From: Curvibacter delicatus NBRC 14919
Lineage (GTDB): Bacteria > Pseudomonadota > Gammaproteobacteria > Burkholderiales > Burkholderiaceae_C
Assembly: GCF_001592265.1 (NCBI RefSeq)
Contig: NZ_BCWP01000016.1
Coordinates: forward strand, 19,194-83,193
DNA length: 64,000 bases
Direction of reading: 5' to 3'
Shown here: positions 1 through 10,957 of the stretch, in pieces
Layout: each line of letters opens with the position of its first letter
How positions within the stretch are numbered: the stretch's first letter is position 1
The notes under the pieces: model-generated
The model's input: only the letters and a program-made list of their open reading frames with translations
What the model was told of the DNA's origin: nothing
Database searches by the model: none
Made by a program: the position numbers and the translations under genes

Positions 1-1
1 C

Positions 2-1411
2 AACCGCGCCTACCTCGAGCGTGCAGGCGCGACCATGCAAGACATCATTGGCAAGCCTTACTTTGACGTCTTTCCCAAATCAGGCAGCCCAATCATCGAC
101 CCGCCCCAGAACGCAGGACGAGGAATTTCGGGCAGTGACATCCGCCTGGCCACGGGTGAAATCTTTACCTCCAGGAATTACCCCATCTACAGCGAAAACG
201 ATGAATACCGCTACACCCTGCACACGCTTGAGGAAGTGACGGTGGTCAAGCAAGCCGAGAAGTCGATCAGAAGAATCCGGCTGTCGCTCCAGGTCGTTGC
301 CAACTGCATCCGCGCCATGCTCAGAGAAAGCGATGAAGCACAAATGCTGCACACCATCTGCAAGATGGCTGTCAACAGCGGTTTGTACCGCACGGCCTGG
401 ATCGGCCGTGCGGAGCAGGATGAAAAGAAAACACTGAGCCTGCTGGCCTCCCATGGGCATGCGCAAGACCCCAGTCAACTGCCAGATTCAACCTGGGGCG
501 ACACCGAAGACAGCCGCACGCCCATGGGCGTGGCCATCAGCACCGGCAAGACCAGTGTCGTGCAGGATCTGGCACATGATCCGAAATTCAGTGCCTTCCG
601 CCGCTTCGCGGTCAAAAACCACCTGGCCTCTGCCGTCAGCCTGCCGCTCTACCAAGGCGACACGATTTGGGGCGGCATCACCTTCTATTCCGACGAACCG
701 TCTGCCTTTTCAGAGGAAGAGATCGACGCCCTCGAAATCTTGGGCGCGAGTGTGGCCTTCGGCATCACGGCACTCCACAGCGGGCCGGCCAACCAAACCG
801 GCTTGCTGCCCACCACGCAGGGCGTCGGCAAATCAACAGCCTCGCTTGAAAAAATCATTGTGGCGCTGGAGGCCGTCATCGAAGCGCGCAGTCATTACGG
901 CACGTCGAATCAGCGTTATGTCGGCGAGATCGGAATGGCCATCGCCATGGAAATGGGACTCACGCATGAACAGGCCTACGGCATACGCCTTGCCGGCATC
1001 GTGCACGACATCGGAGAAATCAATGTCCCGGAAGAAATTCTTTGCAAAACCGGTGAACTGACACCCGACGAATATGCGCAGATCCAGAGCCATCCGCAGG
1101 CCGGCTACGACATCCTGAGCAAGCTGGACCTGCCGTGGCCGCTGGCGCAAACCGTGTTGCAACACCACGAACGGATGAATGGCTCCGGCTATCCGAATGG
1201 CCTTTCGGGCGAACAGATCCAGCTGGAAGCCAGGATCATCGCCGTCGCCGACACCCTTGTCGCCATCGCCTACCAGAGCCCGAATCATCCCCATCTGGGT
1301 ATTCCAGCCGCCTTGATCGAAGTGGAAAAAGGCAAGGGAACGTTGTTCGATCCGGCCGTTGTTGACGCGGCCGTCAGACTGTTCCGCGAGAAAAATTACC
1401 AGGCGCCCTGA
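2..1411 (+). CDS. PAS-GAF-HD-GYP signalling protein (5' end outside window)
   Basis: The frame is open to the left edge, so the N-terminus is missing; about 469 residues are visible. Order: the tail of a PAS-like segment (about residues 1-80), a GAF-like sensor domain (about 110-260) and a C-terminal HD-GYP domain (about 290-460). HD-GYP proteins hydrolyse cyclic di-GMP. The HD pair is present in VHDIGE near residue 335, as are SHPQAG, the QHHERMNGSGYP motif near 390 and the late Asp in AVADT. Two core positions differ: the first metal-binding His (usually in GHxRRV) is Asn in TSNQRYV, and the Lys of HDIGK is Glu. Catalysis may be weak or lost. The domain assignment is firm; activity is uncertain. 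The next gene follows after 44 bases and may be co-transcribed. Confidence 0.88.
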   Translation, partial: NRAYLERAGATMQDIIGKPYFDVFPKSGSPIIDPPQNAGRGISGSDIRLATGEIFTSRNYPIYSENDEYRYTLHTLEEVTVVKQAEKSIRRIRLSLQVVANCIRAMLRESDEAQMLHTICKMAVNSGLYRTAWIGRAEQDEKKTLSLLASHGHAQDPSQLPDSTWGDTEDSRTPMGVAISTGKTSVVQDLAHDPKFSAFRRFAVKNHLASAVSLPLYQGDTIWGGITFYSDEPSAFSEEEIDALEILGASVAFGITALHSGPANQTGLLPTTQGVGKSTASLEKIIVALEAVIEARSHYGTSNQRYVGEIGMAIAMEMGLTHEQAYGIRLAGIVHDIGEINVPEEILCKTGELTPDEYAQIQSHPQAGYDILSKLDLPWPLAQTVLQHHERMNGSGYPNGLSGEQIQLEARIIAVADTLVAIAYQSPNHPHLGIPAALIEVEKGKGTLFDPAVVDAAVRLFREKNYQAP

Positions 1412-1455
1412 GCCCGCCATTCCCTGGCGTTTCTACCTATTCAGCCCCCAAACCC

Positions 1456-1914
1456 ATGAACACAGATCCTTTCCTGCAAGCAGCCATTGACGAAGCCCGG
1501 CTCGGTCTGGCCGAAGGCGGTATCCCGATCGGCTCGGTCATCGTGCACCAAGGTCGCATCATCGGCCGCGGCCACAACCGGCGGGTGCAGCGCGGCAGTG
1601 CCATCCTGCACGGCGAGATGGATGCCTTCGAGAACGCCGGCCGCCAGCCCGCCAGCGTCTACCGCGAGTCCGTGCTCTACACCACGCTGTCGCCCTGCAG
1701 CATGTGCAGCGGCGCCATCCTGCTCTACGGCATCCCGAAAGTCATCATCGGCGAGAACCAGACCTTCCTGGGTGAAGAAGCCCTGTTGCGCTCGCGCGGC
1801 GTTCAGGTGGACGTGGTGCAGGACGCCACGTGTATTGCGCTGATGCGCGGCTTCATCGCCAGCAAACCGGAGTTATGGAACGAAGACATCGGCGTGGATA
1901 AGGCCTCACACTAA
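1456..1914 (+). CDS. Cytosine deaminase of the yeast FCY1 type
   Basis: A zinc-dependent deaminase of the cytidine deaminase fold, 152 residues. The zinc site is visible as HGEMDAFENAGR (His ligand, catalytic Glu) and LSPCSMCSGAI (PCxxC ligands). The sequence after the zinc site (YGIPKVIIGEN and the C-terminal ELWNEDIG) resembles yeast cytosine deaminase rather than TadA or the amidohydrolase CodA, so cytosine to uracil is the likely reaction, in pyrimidine salvage. Other small amino-heterocycles cannot be excluded. The next gene begins 4 bases after the stop, so the two are probably co-transcribed. Confidence 0.85.
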   Translation: MNTDPFLQAAIDEARLGLAEGGIPIGSVIVHQGRIIGRGHNRRVQRGSAILHGEMDAFENAGRQPASVYRESVLYTTLSPCSMCSGAILLYGIPKVIIGENQTFLGEEALLRSRGVQVDVVQDATCIALMRGFIASKPELWNEDIGVDKASH

Positions 1915-1918
1915 GCAC

Positions 1919-2515
1919 ATGCACCCCACTCCACCGATTCCCGACAAAGAGCAGATCGCCCTGCTGGATCCCTTCGAACGCCTTGGCCTGGATCGCATTG
2001 CGCTGATCCACTCGCCGGCACAGGCAGAAAAAGCCTGCGAGGAACTGGCCGCCAGCGCCCACTGGGGTTTTGACACCGAGTCCAAACCCACCTTTCGCAA
2101 GGACGAGGTGTCCGACGGGCCGCACATCGTGCAGCTCGCCACGCTGGACAAGGCCTGGGTGTTCCAGCTGCACGATGCCACCTGCCGCGCCATGGTGGCC
2201 GAACTGCTGGCCCTGCGCGGCGTCACGAAAGCCGGCTTCGGCCTGGGCGACGACCGCAAGCGTATCACCGCCAAACTCGGCGTCGAACCCGCCGATGTGC
2301 TGGAGCTCAACACGGTGTTCCGCCAGCAGGGTTACCGCAAGGAAATGGGCGTCAAAGGCGCTGTGGCGGTGCTGTTCAACCGCCGTTTCATCAAGTCGAA
2401 AAAGGCCACCACCTCCAACTGGGCCAACCCGCGCCTGAGCGAAGCGCAGTTGATGTACGCGGCCAACGACGCCTGGGCCGCCATCCGCGTGTTCCACGCC
2501 CTGGGCCTGGGCTGA
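1919..2515 (+). CDS. DEDDy-type 3'-5' exonuclease (RNase D-like)
   Basis: A 198-residue single-domain 3'-5' exonuclease. Exo I is FDTESKP (Asp, Glu) near residue 52, Exo II is GFGLGDDRKRI (Asp) near 106, and Exo III is YAANDAWAA (Tyr, Asp) near 180, so all four acidic residues and the DEDDy tyrosine are present. There is no HRDC domain, so this is the short stand-alone type and not full RNase D. The substrate (RNA or DNA ends) cannot be read from sequence. Four bases separate it from the deaminase upstream. Confidence 0.88.
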   Translation: MHPTPPIPDKEQIALLDPFERLGLDRIALIHSPAQAEKACEELAASAHWGFDTESKPTFRKDEVSDGPHIVQLATLDKAWVFQLHDATCRAMVAELLALRGVTKAGFGLGDDRKRITAKLGVEPADVLELNTVFRQQGYRKEMGVKGAVAVLFNRRFIKSKKATTSNWANPRLSEAQLMYAANDAWAAIRVFHALGLG

Positions 2516-2522
2516 ACAAGCC

Positions 2523-2825
2523 CTAAATACGGATCTCGTACATCGCATCGCCCATGTAGCGGTGTGGCCCGAACACGGCCACCACCGCCGCCGTTTCGGC
2601 CGCCTGCCATTGCTCGACGATCTCACGCTCGGCATCGGTCAGCACATCGGGGGACGGTGCCTCGCCGTAGGTGGCCACAATGCGCAGGTAAGCGCTGTAG
2701 ACCGGCGCCACCAGACTGGCATCGCCCAGCGACGCTTCCAGTACTTCGCGAAAGCGTTGCTCGGCTGCGCGGCGTTGCGCGTCGGAGGCACCATCGGCAT
2801 CAAACAGGGTCAGGGTGTAACTCAT
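2523..2825 (-). CDS. Conserved hypothetical protein, 100 aa
   Basis: A small soluble protein starting MSYTLTLFDADG, rich in Ala and Glu, with no signal peptide or membrane segment. I chose the ATG at 2825; an upstream in-frame start would add 12 residues with no better ribosome site. It converges on the exonuclease with a 7-base gap. I do not recognise the family and see no catalytic motif. Confidence 0.6.
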   Translation of the reverse strand: MSYTLTLFDADGASDAQRRAAEQRFREVLEASLGDASLVAPVYSAYLRIVATYGEAPSPDVLTDAEREIVEQWQAAETAAVVAVFGPHRYMGDAMYEIRI

Positions 2826-2917
2826 GGAGGCGCCAAGCTTAACCGCGTTCCAGGCAGGCACCGCAGCCGCGCCTGGTTGTGTACAGTGGAGCCCTCAAGG
2901 CAAGACAGGTGAAACGT

Positions 2918-3160
2918 ATGGCGACGCGGGCAAACGCAAAAGCAAGCGAATGGGCAGGCAAGGTGATGGCACTGCTCAAAGTGGGCAACACGGCGGCGGC
3001 CATTGCGCAGATCAAGGTGGCGCCGAGCGTGAAAGACCTCAAGCAACTGCAGAACAGCATCACCGCAGCCAAAGTCACCGGCCGCTGGCCCGACGTGGAC
3101 GTGGCCATCATCGAAAACCTCGCCCTGCTCTCGGCGCCGCGCCTGCACCGCTCGCCCTGA
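2918..3160 (+). CDS. Small hypothetical protein, 80 aa
   Basis: Starts MATRANAKASEWAG. I prefer the ATG at 2918 because AGGTG lies at a workable distance before it; an earlier in-frame ATG at 2879 would add 13 residues. It is helical and basic, with no membrane segment. Divergent from the preceding hypothetical gene and 31 bases before the DUF4389 gene. No function can be assigned. Confidence 0.5.
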   Translation: MATRANAKASEWAGKVMALLKVGNTAAAIAQIKVAPSVKDLKQLQNSITAAKVTGRWPDVDVAIIENLALLSAPRLHRSP

Positions 3161-3191
3161 TACTTTGCGCCAGCACCCAAGGGAGAACCGC

Positions 3192-3455
3192 ATGAACAAC
3201 ACCCCCACCACCGCCCCCCAACGCAACATCTGGCTGCGTGCCGTGCTGATGCTCCTGATGGGTATCGGCTTTCAGCTGGCTGCCACCTTGCTGGGTGTGC
3301 TGGCCGTCGTGCAGTTCGTGCTGGCATTGATCCATGCGCCCAACACGCGCTTGAGCCAATTCGGCCGCAGCCTGGGGCAGTACCTGCGCCAGATTGCCGA
3401 CTTCGTGAGCTTCACAACGGAAGAAGTGCCGTTCCCGTTCAGCGACTGGCCATGA
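3192..3455 (+). CDS. DUF4389-type small membrane protein
   Basis: An 87-residue protein with a long hydrophobic stretch (about residues 13-45, enough for one long or two short membrane helices) and the C-terminal ending VPFPFSDWP, which I recognise from DUF4389 proteins. GGGAGAA just before the ATG at 3192 supports this start. Role unknown, inner membrane. The AlkD-like gene follows 15 bases later. Confidence 0.75.
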   Translation: MNNTPTTAPQRNIWLRAVLMLLMGIGFQLAATLLGVLAVVQFVLALIHAPNTRLSQFGRSLGQYLRQIADFVSFTTEEVPFPFSDWP

Positions 3456-3470
3456 GCGCCTGAGGGCACC

Positions 3471-4196
3471 ATGCCGGCCGCTGACAACCCTCGCCTGGCA
3501 GCAGCCCTCGCCCTGCTGCAGGAAAACGCCCGCCCCGAGGCACTGGAAGGCCTGGCCCGCTTCGGCATCACCGGCGACCAGCGCCTGGGCCTGTCCATGC
3601 CCGTCATCCGCCGCATCGCCCGCACCTTGGGGCACGACCAAACCCTGGCACAAGCCCTGTGGGATACCGGCATTCCCGAGGCCCGCATCGTCGCCGGCCT
3701 AGTGGCCGAACCGGCTCAACTGAGCTCGCGCCAGATGGACGCCTGGGCCCAAGGCTTTGCCTCCTGGGATGTGTGCGACCAGGTCTGCGGCAGCGCCTTC
3801 CTGGCTTCGCCGCTGGCCTGGCGTAAAGTGCGGGCCTGGGCCAGCCACCGCGACGAGTTCGTGCGCCGCGCCGCCTTCGCCCTGCTGGCCACACTGGCGG
3901 TGCATGACAAACAGGCCAGCGATGAAGACTTTGCAGCCGTCCTGCCCTTGATCGAGGCCGCCGCCAGCGATGAGCGCAACTTCGTGAAAAAAGCGGTGAA
4001 CTGGGCGCTGCGCAACATCGGCAAACGCAACCCGGTACTCAACGTGGCGGCCATCGCCACAGCGCGCCGCATTCAGCAACAAGGTTCACGCCCGGCGCGC
4101 TGGATTGCCAGCGATGCCCTGCGCGAGCTGCAAGGCGAGGCCGTTCAGACTCGGCTGAAGACCCAGAAACCTCCCGCGACGCGCGGGCGCCATTGA
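3471..4196 (+). CDS. AlkD-like DNA alkylation repair protein
   Basis: A 241-residue HEAT-like repeat protein of the AlkD family, which removes bulky or cationic N3- and N7-alkylated purines by binding the DNA backbone without flipping the base. The family's key Trp and Asp appear in ASWDVCDQVC (about residue 100) and the Arg/Lys-rich NFVKKAVNWALRNIGKRN helix (about 172-190) supplies the conserved Arg. Length is normal. It ends 10 bases from the convergent membrane gene. Confidence 0.85.
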   Translation: MPAADNPRLAAALALLQENARPEALEGLARFGITGDQRLGLSMPVIRRIARTLGHDQTLAQALWDTGIPEARIVAGLVAEPAQLSSRQMDAWAQGFASWDVCDQVCGSAFLASPLAWRKVRAWASHRDEFVRRAAFALLATLAVHDKQASDEDFAAVLPLIEAAASDERNFVKKAVNWALRNIGKRNPVLNVAAIATARRIQQQGSRPARWIASDALRELQGEAVQTRLKTQKPPATRGRH

Positions 4197-4206
4197 TCGG
4201 CGGGCC

Positions 4207-4605
4207 TCAGGCCGCTTGAGCGCGACGACGCAGCAACCAGGCCACGCCCACCAGTAATGCCAGCCACACCCCGGTGCGTAGCGCCATGGCCAGAACGCTC
4301 TGCTCGGCCACACCCTGCCCCGCCTGCAACAGGAAGCCGGCACACGCCAGCACCAGCAAATTGAGGCAAGCAATCGTCAGACTGGCAGGCAGGGCGCGCG
4401 GCAGATGGCGCCAGATCAGGACTGCCGTGGCCACGTACGCCAGGCCCATGCCCGTGTTGTAGAGCAGCAGCGGCCGGAAAACCACATAACCGGGATCGGC
4501 CCCGCCCAGCACCCGCCCACCAGAAAACAGCGTGGCTGCGCCGAACAGAAGGGCCACAAGGGCCAGGATGAACTGCAGGGACTTCTGCGGACGAAAGGAA
4601 AACAT
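4207..4605 (-). CDS. Four-helix inner membrane protein, function unknown
   Basis: 132 residues with four predicted membrane helices: FILALVALLFGAATLF, a segment around LLLYNTGMGLAYVATAVLIW, another around LTIACLNLLVLACAGFLL, and VWLALLVGVAWLL before a basic RRRAQAA tail. I use the ATG at 4605. I do not recognise the family. An FNR-type box lies 61 bases before the start (4666-4679) with a GATACT hexamer exactly 22 bases beyond it, so oxygen- or redox-linked activation is possible. Confidence 0.7.
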   Translation of the reverse strand: MFSFRPQKSLQFILALVALLFGAATLFSGGRVLGGADPGYVVFRPLLLYNTGMGLAYVATAVLIWRHLPRALPASLTIACLNLLVLACAGFLLQAGQGVAEQSVLAMALRTGVWLALLVGVAWLLRRRAQAA

Positions 4606-4637
4606 GGCTGGCGGTCTGTTGAACGGAGACGGCGCCG

Positions 4638-4679
4638 AGTATCCATGTCCACAGGGTCGGCGGCACTGATATTTCTCAA
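4638..4679 (-). promoter_or_regulatory. Candidate class II FNR-type promoter
   Basis: On the minus strand TTGAG-N4-ATCAG (4666-4679) matches the FNR consensus TTGAT-N4-ATCAA at 8 of 10 positions. A -10-like GATACT (4638-4643) follows after 22 bases, the spacing of a class II activator promoter (site centred near -41.5). It faces the small membrane protein gene. Site match is by eye; activity is inferred. Confidence 0.4.
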
Positions 4680-4767
4680 ACGTGGTGCACGTCAACCAAG
4701 ACCGTTTGCCGCCGATGCACGACCAAGCGCCTGGAAACCGCTGCTGGCCCGTGACTGGTGACAAGCC

Positions 4768-7295
<2,528 letters not shown>

Positions 7296-7334
7296 GATAG
7301 GTCTCCTTCAGTGAATACCAACGACCAGTGAAGG

Positions 7335-7670
7335 TCAGAGCTTCGCATACTCCAGCACTTCCTGCCCCATCAGCGTGCAACTGCCGCCCATGGGCGCGTA
7401 GATCAGCCGCATGCGGTAACGCGCCTTGTAGATGTAACCCCAGACCTCCAGCACCTGGAAGCGCTGCTGCTCATTGGCGGGGTTCCTGAGCGAAGGCAGC
7501 TCTTTCACAGCCTTGTCGATCTCGATGCGGTCGTCACCGTCGGCATGGAAGCTGAGGAGCTTGCGCGCCTGCTCGATGGCGGGGGCGGCGCAGTCGGGGG
7601 ATTTGGCGAAGGTGATCCCTGCAAAGGCTAGCAGGACACAGGCGACGAATGTGCGACTTGTTTTCTTCAT
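7335..7670 (-). CDS. Secreted hypothetical protein with three cysteines
   Basis: 111 residues starting MKKTSRTFVACVLLAFAGITFA, a clear Sec signal peptide with cleavage after TFA. The mature part carries Cys residues in SPDCAAP and GGSCTLM plus a helical middle. No family recognised. Same strand and probably the same transcript as the gene ending at 6924. A 115-base gap, in which I see nothing else, separates it from the aminotransferase gene. Confidence 0.7.
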   Translation of the reverse strand: MKKTSRTFVACVLLAFAGITFAKSPDCAAPAIEQARKLLSFHADGDDRIEIDKAVKELPSLRNPANEQQRFQVLEVWGYIYKARYRMRLIYAPMGGSCTLMGQEVLEYAKL

Positions 7671-7785
7671 TGTTGGCTATTACCAAAACATCTCAACCCA
7701 TCGGGTTTGTCGAGCCTTAAATGGCCCCCGCGCCAGGCTAGAACGCCCTGACGCGAAGTCAATTTAGCGATGCACAAATTGCCTG

Positions 7786-8976
7786 TTAAATCGCCCGCCC
7801 CAAGCGCCTCACCCCCTCCTCAATCTTCGCCACATCCGCGGTGGCAAACGAGAGGCGCAGCGTGGCGTGATCCGGGTTGCTGGCGAAGAATGGCGCGCCG
7901 GGCACAAAGGCCACGCCCTTGTCGATGGCGCGTTTGGCCAGCTCGCCGGCATCCTTCAACTTGCCGTTGGCACCCGTGAGGCGGGCCCAGAAGAACAGGC
8001 CGCCGCCGGGTTGGGTGAATTCGATGGCCTCGCCGAGTTCGCGCTTCAAGCTCTCGCCCATCACGCGGGCGCGCTCGGCATACACCTCACGCACATGGGC
8101 CAGGGTGGCGGGCATGCGGCCGGCTTTCAGGTACTGGGCGGCGGTGGCCTGGGCGAAGGTGCTGGTGTGGGCGTCGCTGAACTGCTTGCACATGGTGGCG
8201 CGGGCCAGCAGGTCTTGCGGGGCGATCATCCAGCCCAGGCGCAGGCCGGGGCTGAGCACCTTGCTCAAGGAACCGCAATGCACCAGCCAGTCGCGGCTGC
8301 CGGGTACTTGCGTGCTCAGAGCCAGCAGACTGGGCGGCGGGGCTTCGCCGAAGTAGAGGTCGCCATAGGGATCGTCCTCGATCACCACCGTCTGCGTGCG
8401 CACCGCCATCTCCAGCACCTGCTTGCGGCGCGCCAGGCTGAGCGTGGCGCCGCTGGGGTTGCCGAAGGTGGGAATCAGGTAGATGAACTTGGGCTTGTGC
8501 TCGGCCACCAGCTGTTCGAGTTCGTCGGCCTTGACGCCATGCGCGTCGATGGGCGCGGCAATCACCTGCGCGCCATAGAGGCGGAAGCACTGGATGGTGG
8601 CGAGGAAGGTGGGGCCTTCGACAATGACCTTGTCGCCGGGGTTGATGAGGGTCTTGCCAATGAGGTCCAGCGCCTGCTGGCTGCCGGTGGTGACGATCAA
8701 GCCTTCGGGCTTGACGTCCTGGGCGCCCTTGCTGGCCATGAAGGCGGCCAGCTGCTGGCGCAGCGGGTCGTAGCCTTCGGTGGCGCCGTATTGCAGCGCG
8801 CCGCCGGGCTCTTCGCTCAGCGCCTTCTCGGTGGCTTCGCGGATGCCGGCCACGTCGAACATGGCGCTGTCGGGGAAACCACCGGCAAAGGAGATGATGC
8901 CGGGCTTGCCCAGCAGCTTGAAGAGTTCGCGGATGGCGGAGGTTTCAACGTTGTTCAGGCGGTCGGCGAATTGCAT
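7786..8976 (-). CDS. PLP-dependent aminotransferase (LysN / 2-aminoadipate type)
   Basis: 396 residues of the fold-type I class I/II aminotransferases most like 2-aminoadipate and aromatic aminotransferases. Visible: FAGGFPDSAMF near the N-terminus, the substrate loop YLIPTFGNPSGATLS (about 170), the PLP-binding Asp in EDDPYGDLYFGE (about 200), and the Schiff-base Lys in GSLSKVLSPGLRLGWM (about 240). There is no GntR DNA-binding domain, so it is an enzyme and not a MocR regulator. The amino donor cannot be fixed. I use the ATG at 8976; an in-frame TTG four codons upstream lacks a ribosome site. Confidence 0.85.
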   Translation of the reverse strand: MQFADRLNNVETSAIRELFKLLGKPGIISFAGGFPDSAMFDVAGIREATEKALSEEPGGALQYGATEGYDPLRQQLAAFMASKGAQDVKPEGLIVTTGSQQALDLIGKTLINPGDKVIVEGPTFLATIQCFRLYGAQVIAAPIDAHGVKADELEQLVAEHKPKFIYLIPTFGNPSGATLSLARRKQVLEMAVRTQTVVIEDDPYGDLYFGEAPPPSLLALSTQVPGSRDWLVHCGSLSKVLSPGLRLGWMIAPQDLLARATMCKQFSDAHTSTFAQATAAQYLKAGRMPATLAHVREVYAERARVMGESLKRELGEAIEFTQPGGGLFFWARLTGANGKLKDAGELAKRAIDKGVAFVPGAPFFASNPDHATLRLSFATADVAKIEEGVRRLGRAI

Positions 8977-9041
8977 GGTTTTCTTCAATTACGAAACAAA
9001 GGTCTGGCACCAATGGTAGCCAATGCCGGCAGGCAGCACAG

Positions 9042-9108
9042 ACGCTATCAATTCAATAGCTGCCCGCACATATTCAACAAGGCACAGTGGCCAATTTGGC
9101 CTTAATTC
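9042..9108 (+). repeat. Short Comamonadaceae-type repeat, copy A (intergenic)
   Basis: Begins ACGCTATCAATTCAATAGCT, an imperfect palindrome (GCTAT/ATAGC), and continues with CAAGG and GGCCAATTTGGCC. It shares its head, length and spacing with the copies at 18645, 19356 and 23720. Its end overlaps the stop codon of the phosphatase gene. I recognise the pattern from intergenic regions of Comamonadaceae genomes; no mobility protein is attached. Confidence 0.7.
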
Positions 9109-10763
9109 GGCAGCGGCAGCGGTTGGCCTTCGGCTGTTGCCGGTGCGGCCACCCCCAGCCAGCGGGCCACGGTGGGGGCGATGTCCACCACACCCACGCG
9201 GCTGTCCACGCGGCCGGGTTTCACCCAGCGCGGGCCCCAGGCCAGGATGGGCACATGGGTGTCGTATTCGTAGGGCGAGCCATGGGTGGCCGTGCCGGTG
9301 CCGAACATCCAGTACGGCTTGAGGATGTACTGCACGTCACCCGAGACCAGCGGGTGCCAGGACTTGCGCATGGGCTCGAAAAACGGCCGGCCGGGGGCAC
9401 TGCCGCTCTCCAGCTCGCGGCGGGTGTAGGCAGCGGCAAAACCGGGCTCGGCCAGCAGCAGGCGGCGCGCTTCTTCGGCCAGCGCGTTGGCGTCCACCTT
9501 GGTTTGCGCCAGCAGTTGCCTGTTGAGCAGCAGCGACGAGCCGGAGTAGCTGACCCAGTTGCCGGGGCCGAAACGTTTTTCCAGGCCCTCGTTCACACGC
9601 GTCAGCACCTGGCCGCCGTTGACACGGCCGGCATCGCGCCCCTGCGCCTGGCTGTATTCCGGCGCAGGCATGAAGCCGTGGTCGGCGGTGAGCATGGCGA
9701 TGTAGTTGTCGCGGCCGACGGTGGCGTCGAGGTCGGCAAAAAAGGCTTGCAACAGGCGGTCGAGCTGCAGCAGGTGGTCGTGCGACAGGCGCGACTCGGC
9801 GCTGTACTGGTGGTTCACGTAGTCGTGGCCCGACAGGCTGATGGACAGGATGTCGGGCACGTCGTCCTGGCCCAGGCCTTCGCCGGCGATGGCGGCGCGC
9901 GCGAATTCGAGCGACATGGCGTCCACAAACGGGCTGCGCAGCAGCTGGCTGTAGAAGGCCGGGCCGGGGGCGTCGTCATTGGGCGCGCCCATCAGCATGG
10001 GCAATGCGCCGCCGCGCGGGCCGTACCAGCGCTGGTTGTCGGGCAGCGAGCGGGCGTAGGCGGCCTCGTCCAGCAGCGGCTTCCACTGCGTCTTGAAATA
10101 ACCGTCGGCCAGTTTGCGGCCATTGAAAGTATTGACCCAAGCCGGGTGCTGCTGCATGTAGTACGTGCTGGAGGCGAACTGGCCACTCTGCGCCATGTAC
10201 ATGTAGGCAGTGCCCGTCTTGCCGGCGGGCAGGATGGCGCCGCGGTCCTTGCCGGAGACGGCAATCACCTTGGCGCGCGGGTCGGCGCGCTTGAGCACGT
10301 CGCCTACGGTTTCCACCCGCAGGTTCTTGGGGCTGGTGCCGTCCAGTGGCTGGGTTTTGTGACCGATGTAGGTGGCGCTGGTGTCGCCGGTGCAGTACTC
10401 GCGCTCGCCGGTCTGGGCGTCGCGCCATTCGTTGCCGATGATGCCGTTGCGATGGGTGTAGGCACCGCTCAACACGGTGGCGTGGCCGGCACCGGTGCCG
10501 GTGAAGGCATGGCCGTAGTGGGCCTCGGAGAACCAGGCGCCGCGCTCCAGGAAGCGGGCCAGCCCGTCGGACGCCAACTGGTCGCGGTAGCCGGTGATCT
10601 GGCGCTGCGGCAGGCCGTCCACCACCAAGAACACCAGCAGCTTCGGCTTGGGTTCGGGGGCCGGGGTCGGAGTTGAGGCACAACCGGCCAGCACGGCGGA
10701 CAGCAGCAGGGCCAGGGGCCAACGCAGGGAATGCGGGAGATAACGGGAGAACGCGGGTTTCAT
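9102..10763 (-). CDS. Lipoprotein of the alkaline phosphatase / NPP superfamily
   Basis: 553 residues from the ATG at 10763. An N-terminal lipoprotein signal ends in the lipobox LLSAVLAGC, so the protein should be anchored in the envelope, facing the periplasm. Superfamily motifs follow: FLVVDGLPQ (metal Asp), FTGTGAGHATVLSG (nucleophile Thr), SLSGHDYVNH (Asp/His) and TADHGFMP (Asp-His). This resembles PafA-like phosphate-irrepressible phosphatases, acting on phosphomonoesters or diesters. An ATG at 10796 would add 11 residues before the signal peptide and is less likely. Confidence 0.85.
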   Translation of the reverse strand: MKPAFSRYLPHSLRWPLALLLSAVLAGCASTPTPAPEPKPKLLVFLVVDGLPQRQITGYRDQLASDGLARFLERGAWFSEAHYGHAFTGTGAGHATVLSGAYTHRNGIIGNEWRDAQTGEREYCTGDTSATYIGHKTQPLDGTSPKNLRVETVGDVLKRADPRAKVIAVSGKDRGAILPAGKTGTAYMYMAQSGQFASSTYYMQQHPAWVNTFNGRKLADGYFKTQWKPLLDEAAYARSLPDNQRWYGPRGGALPMLMGAPNDDAPGPAFYSQLLRSPFVDAMSLEFARAAIAGEGLGQDDVPDILSISLSGHDYVNHQYSAESRLSHDHLLQLDRLLQAFFADLDATVGRDNYIAMLTADHGFMPAPEYSQAQGRDAGRVNGGQVLTRVNEGLEKRFGPGNWVSYSGSSLLLNRQLLAQTKVDANALAEEARRLLLAEPGFAAAYTRRELESGSAPGRPFFEPMRKSWHPLVSGDVQYILKPYWMFGTGTATHGSPYEYDTHVPILAWGPRWVKPGRVDSRVGVVDIAPTVARWLGVAAPATAEGQPLPLPN

Positions 10764-10957
10764 GGTGGCAAAAACAGACAGATTGACGAGGATCATCCCA
10801 TGAAAACAAATGCTTTCAAAGAAAGGGTTGACGCTGCCGGAAAGTGCGGTTTTTGTAGGCCAGAATACGCACTTGCAACCGATGCCGGCCTGCCCTGCCC
10901 TTGCGCGCTGCGACGGTTGCCCTGGAAGCGCCAGCGATAGCCCCTACTGGAATCTTC

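Noticed and set aside
10826..10860. TTGACG as a -35 for the HDOD gene
   Set aside because: No acceptable -10 follows at 16-18 bases.
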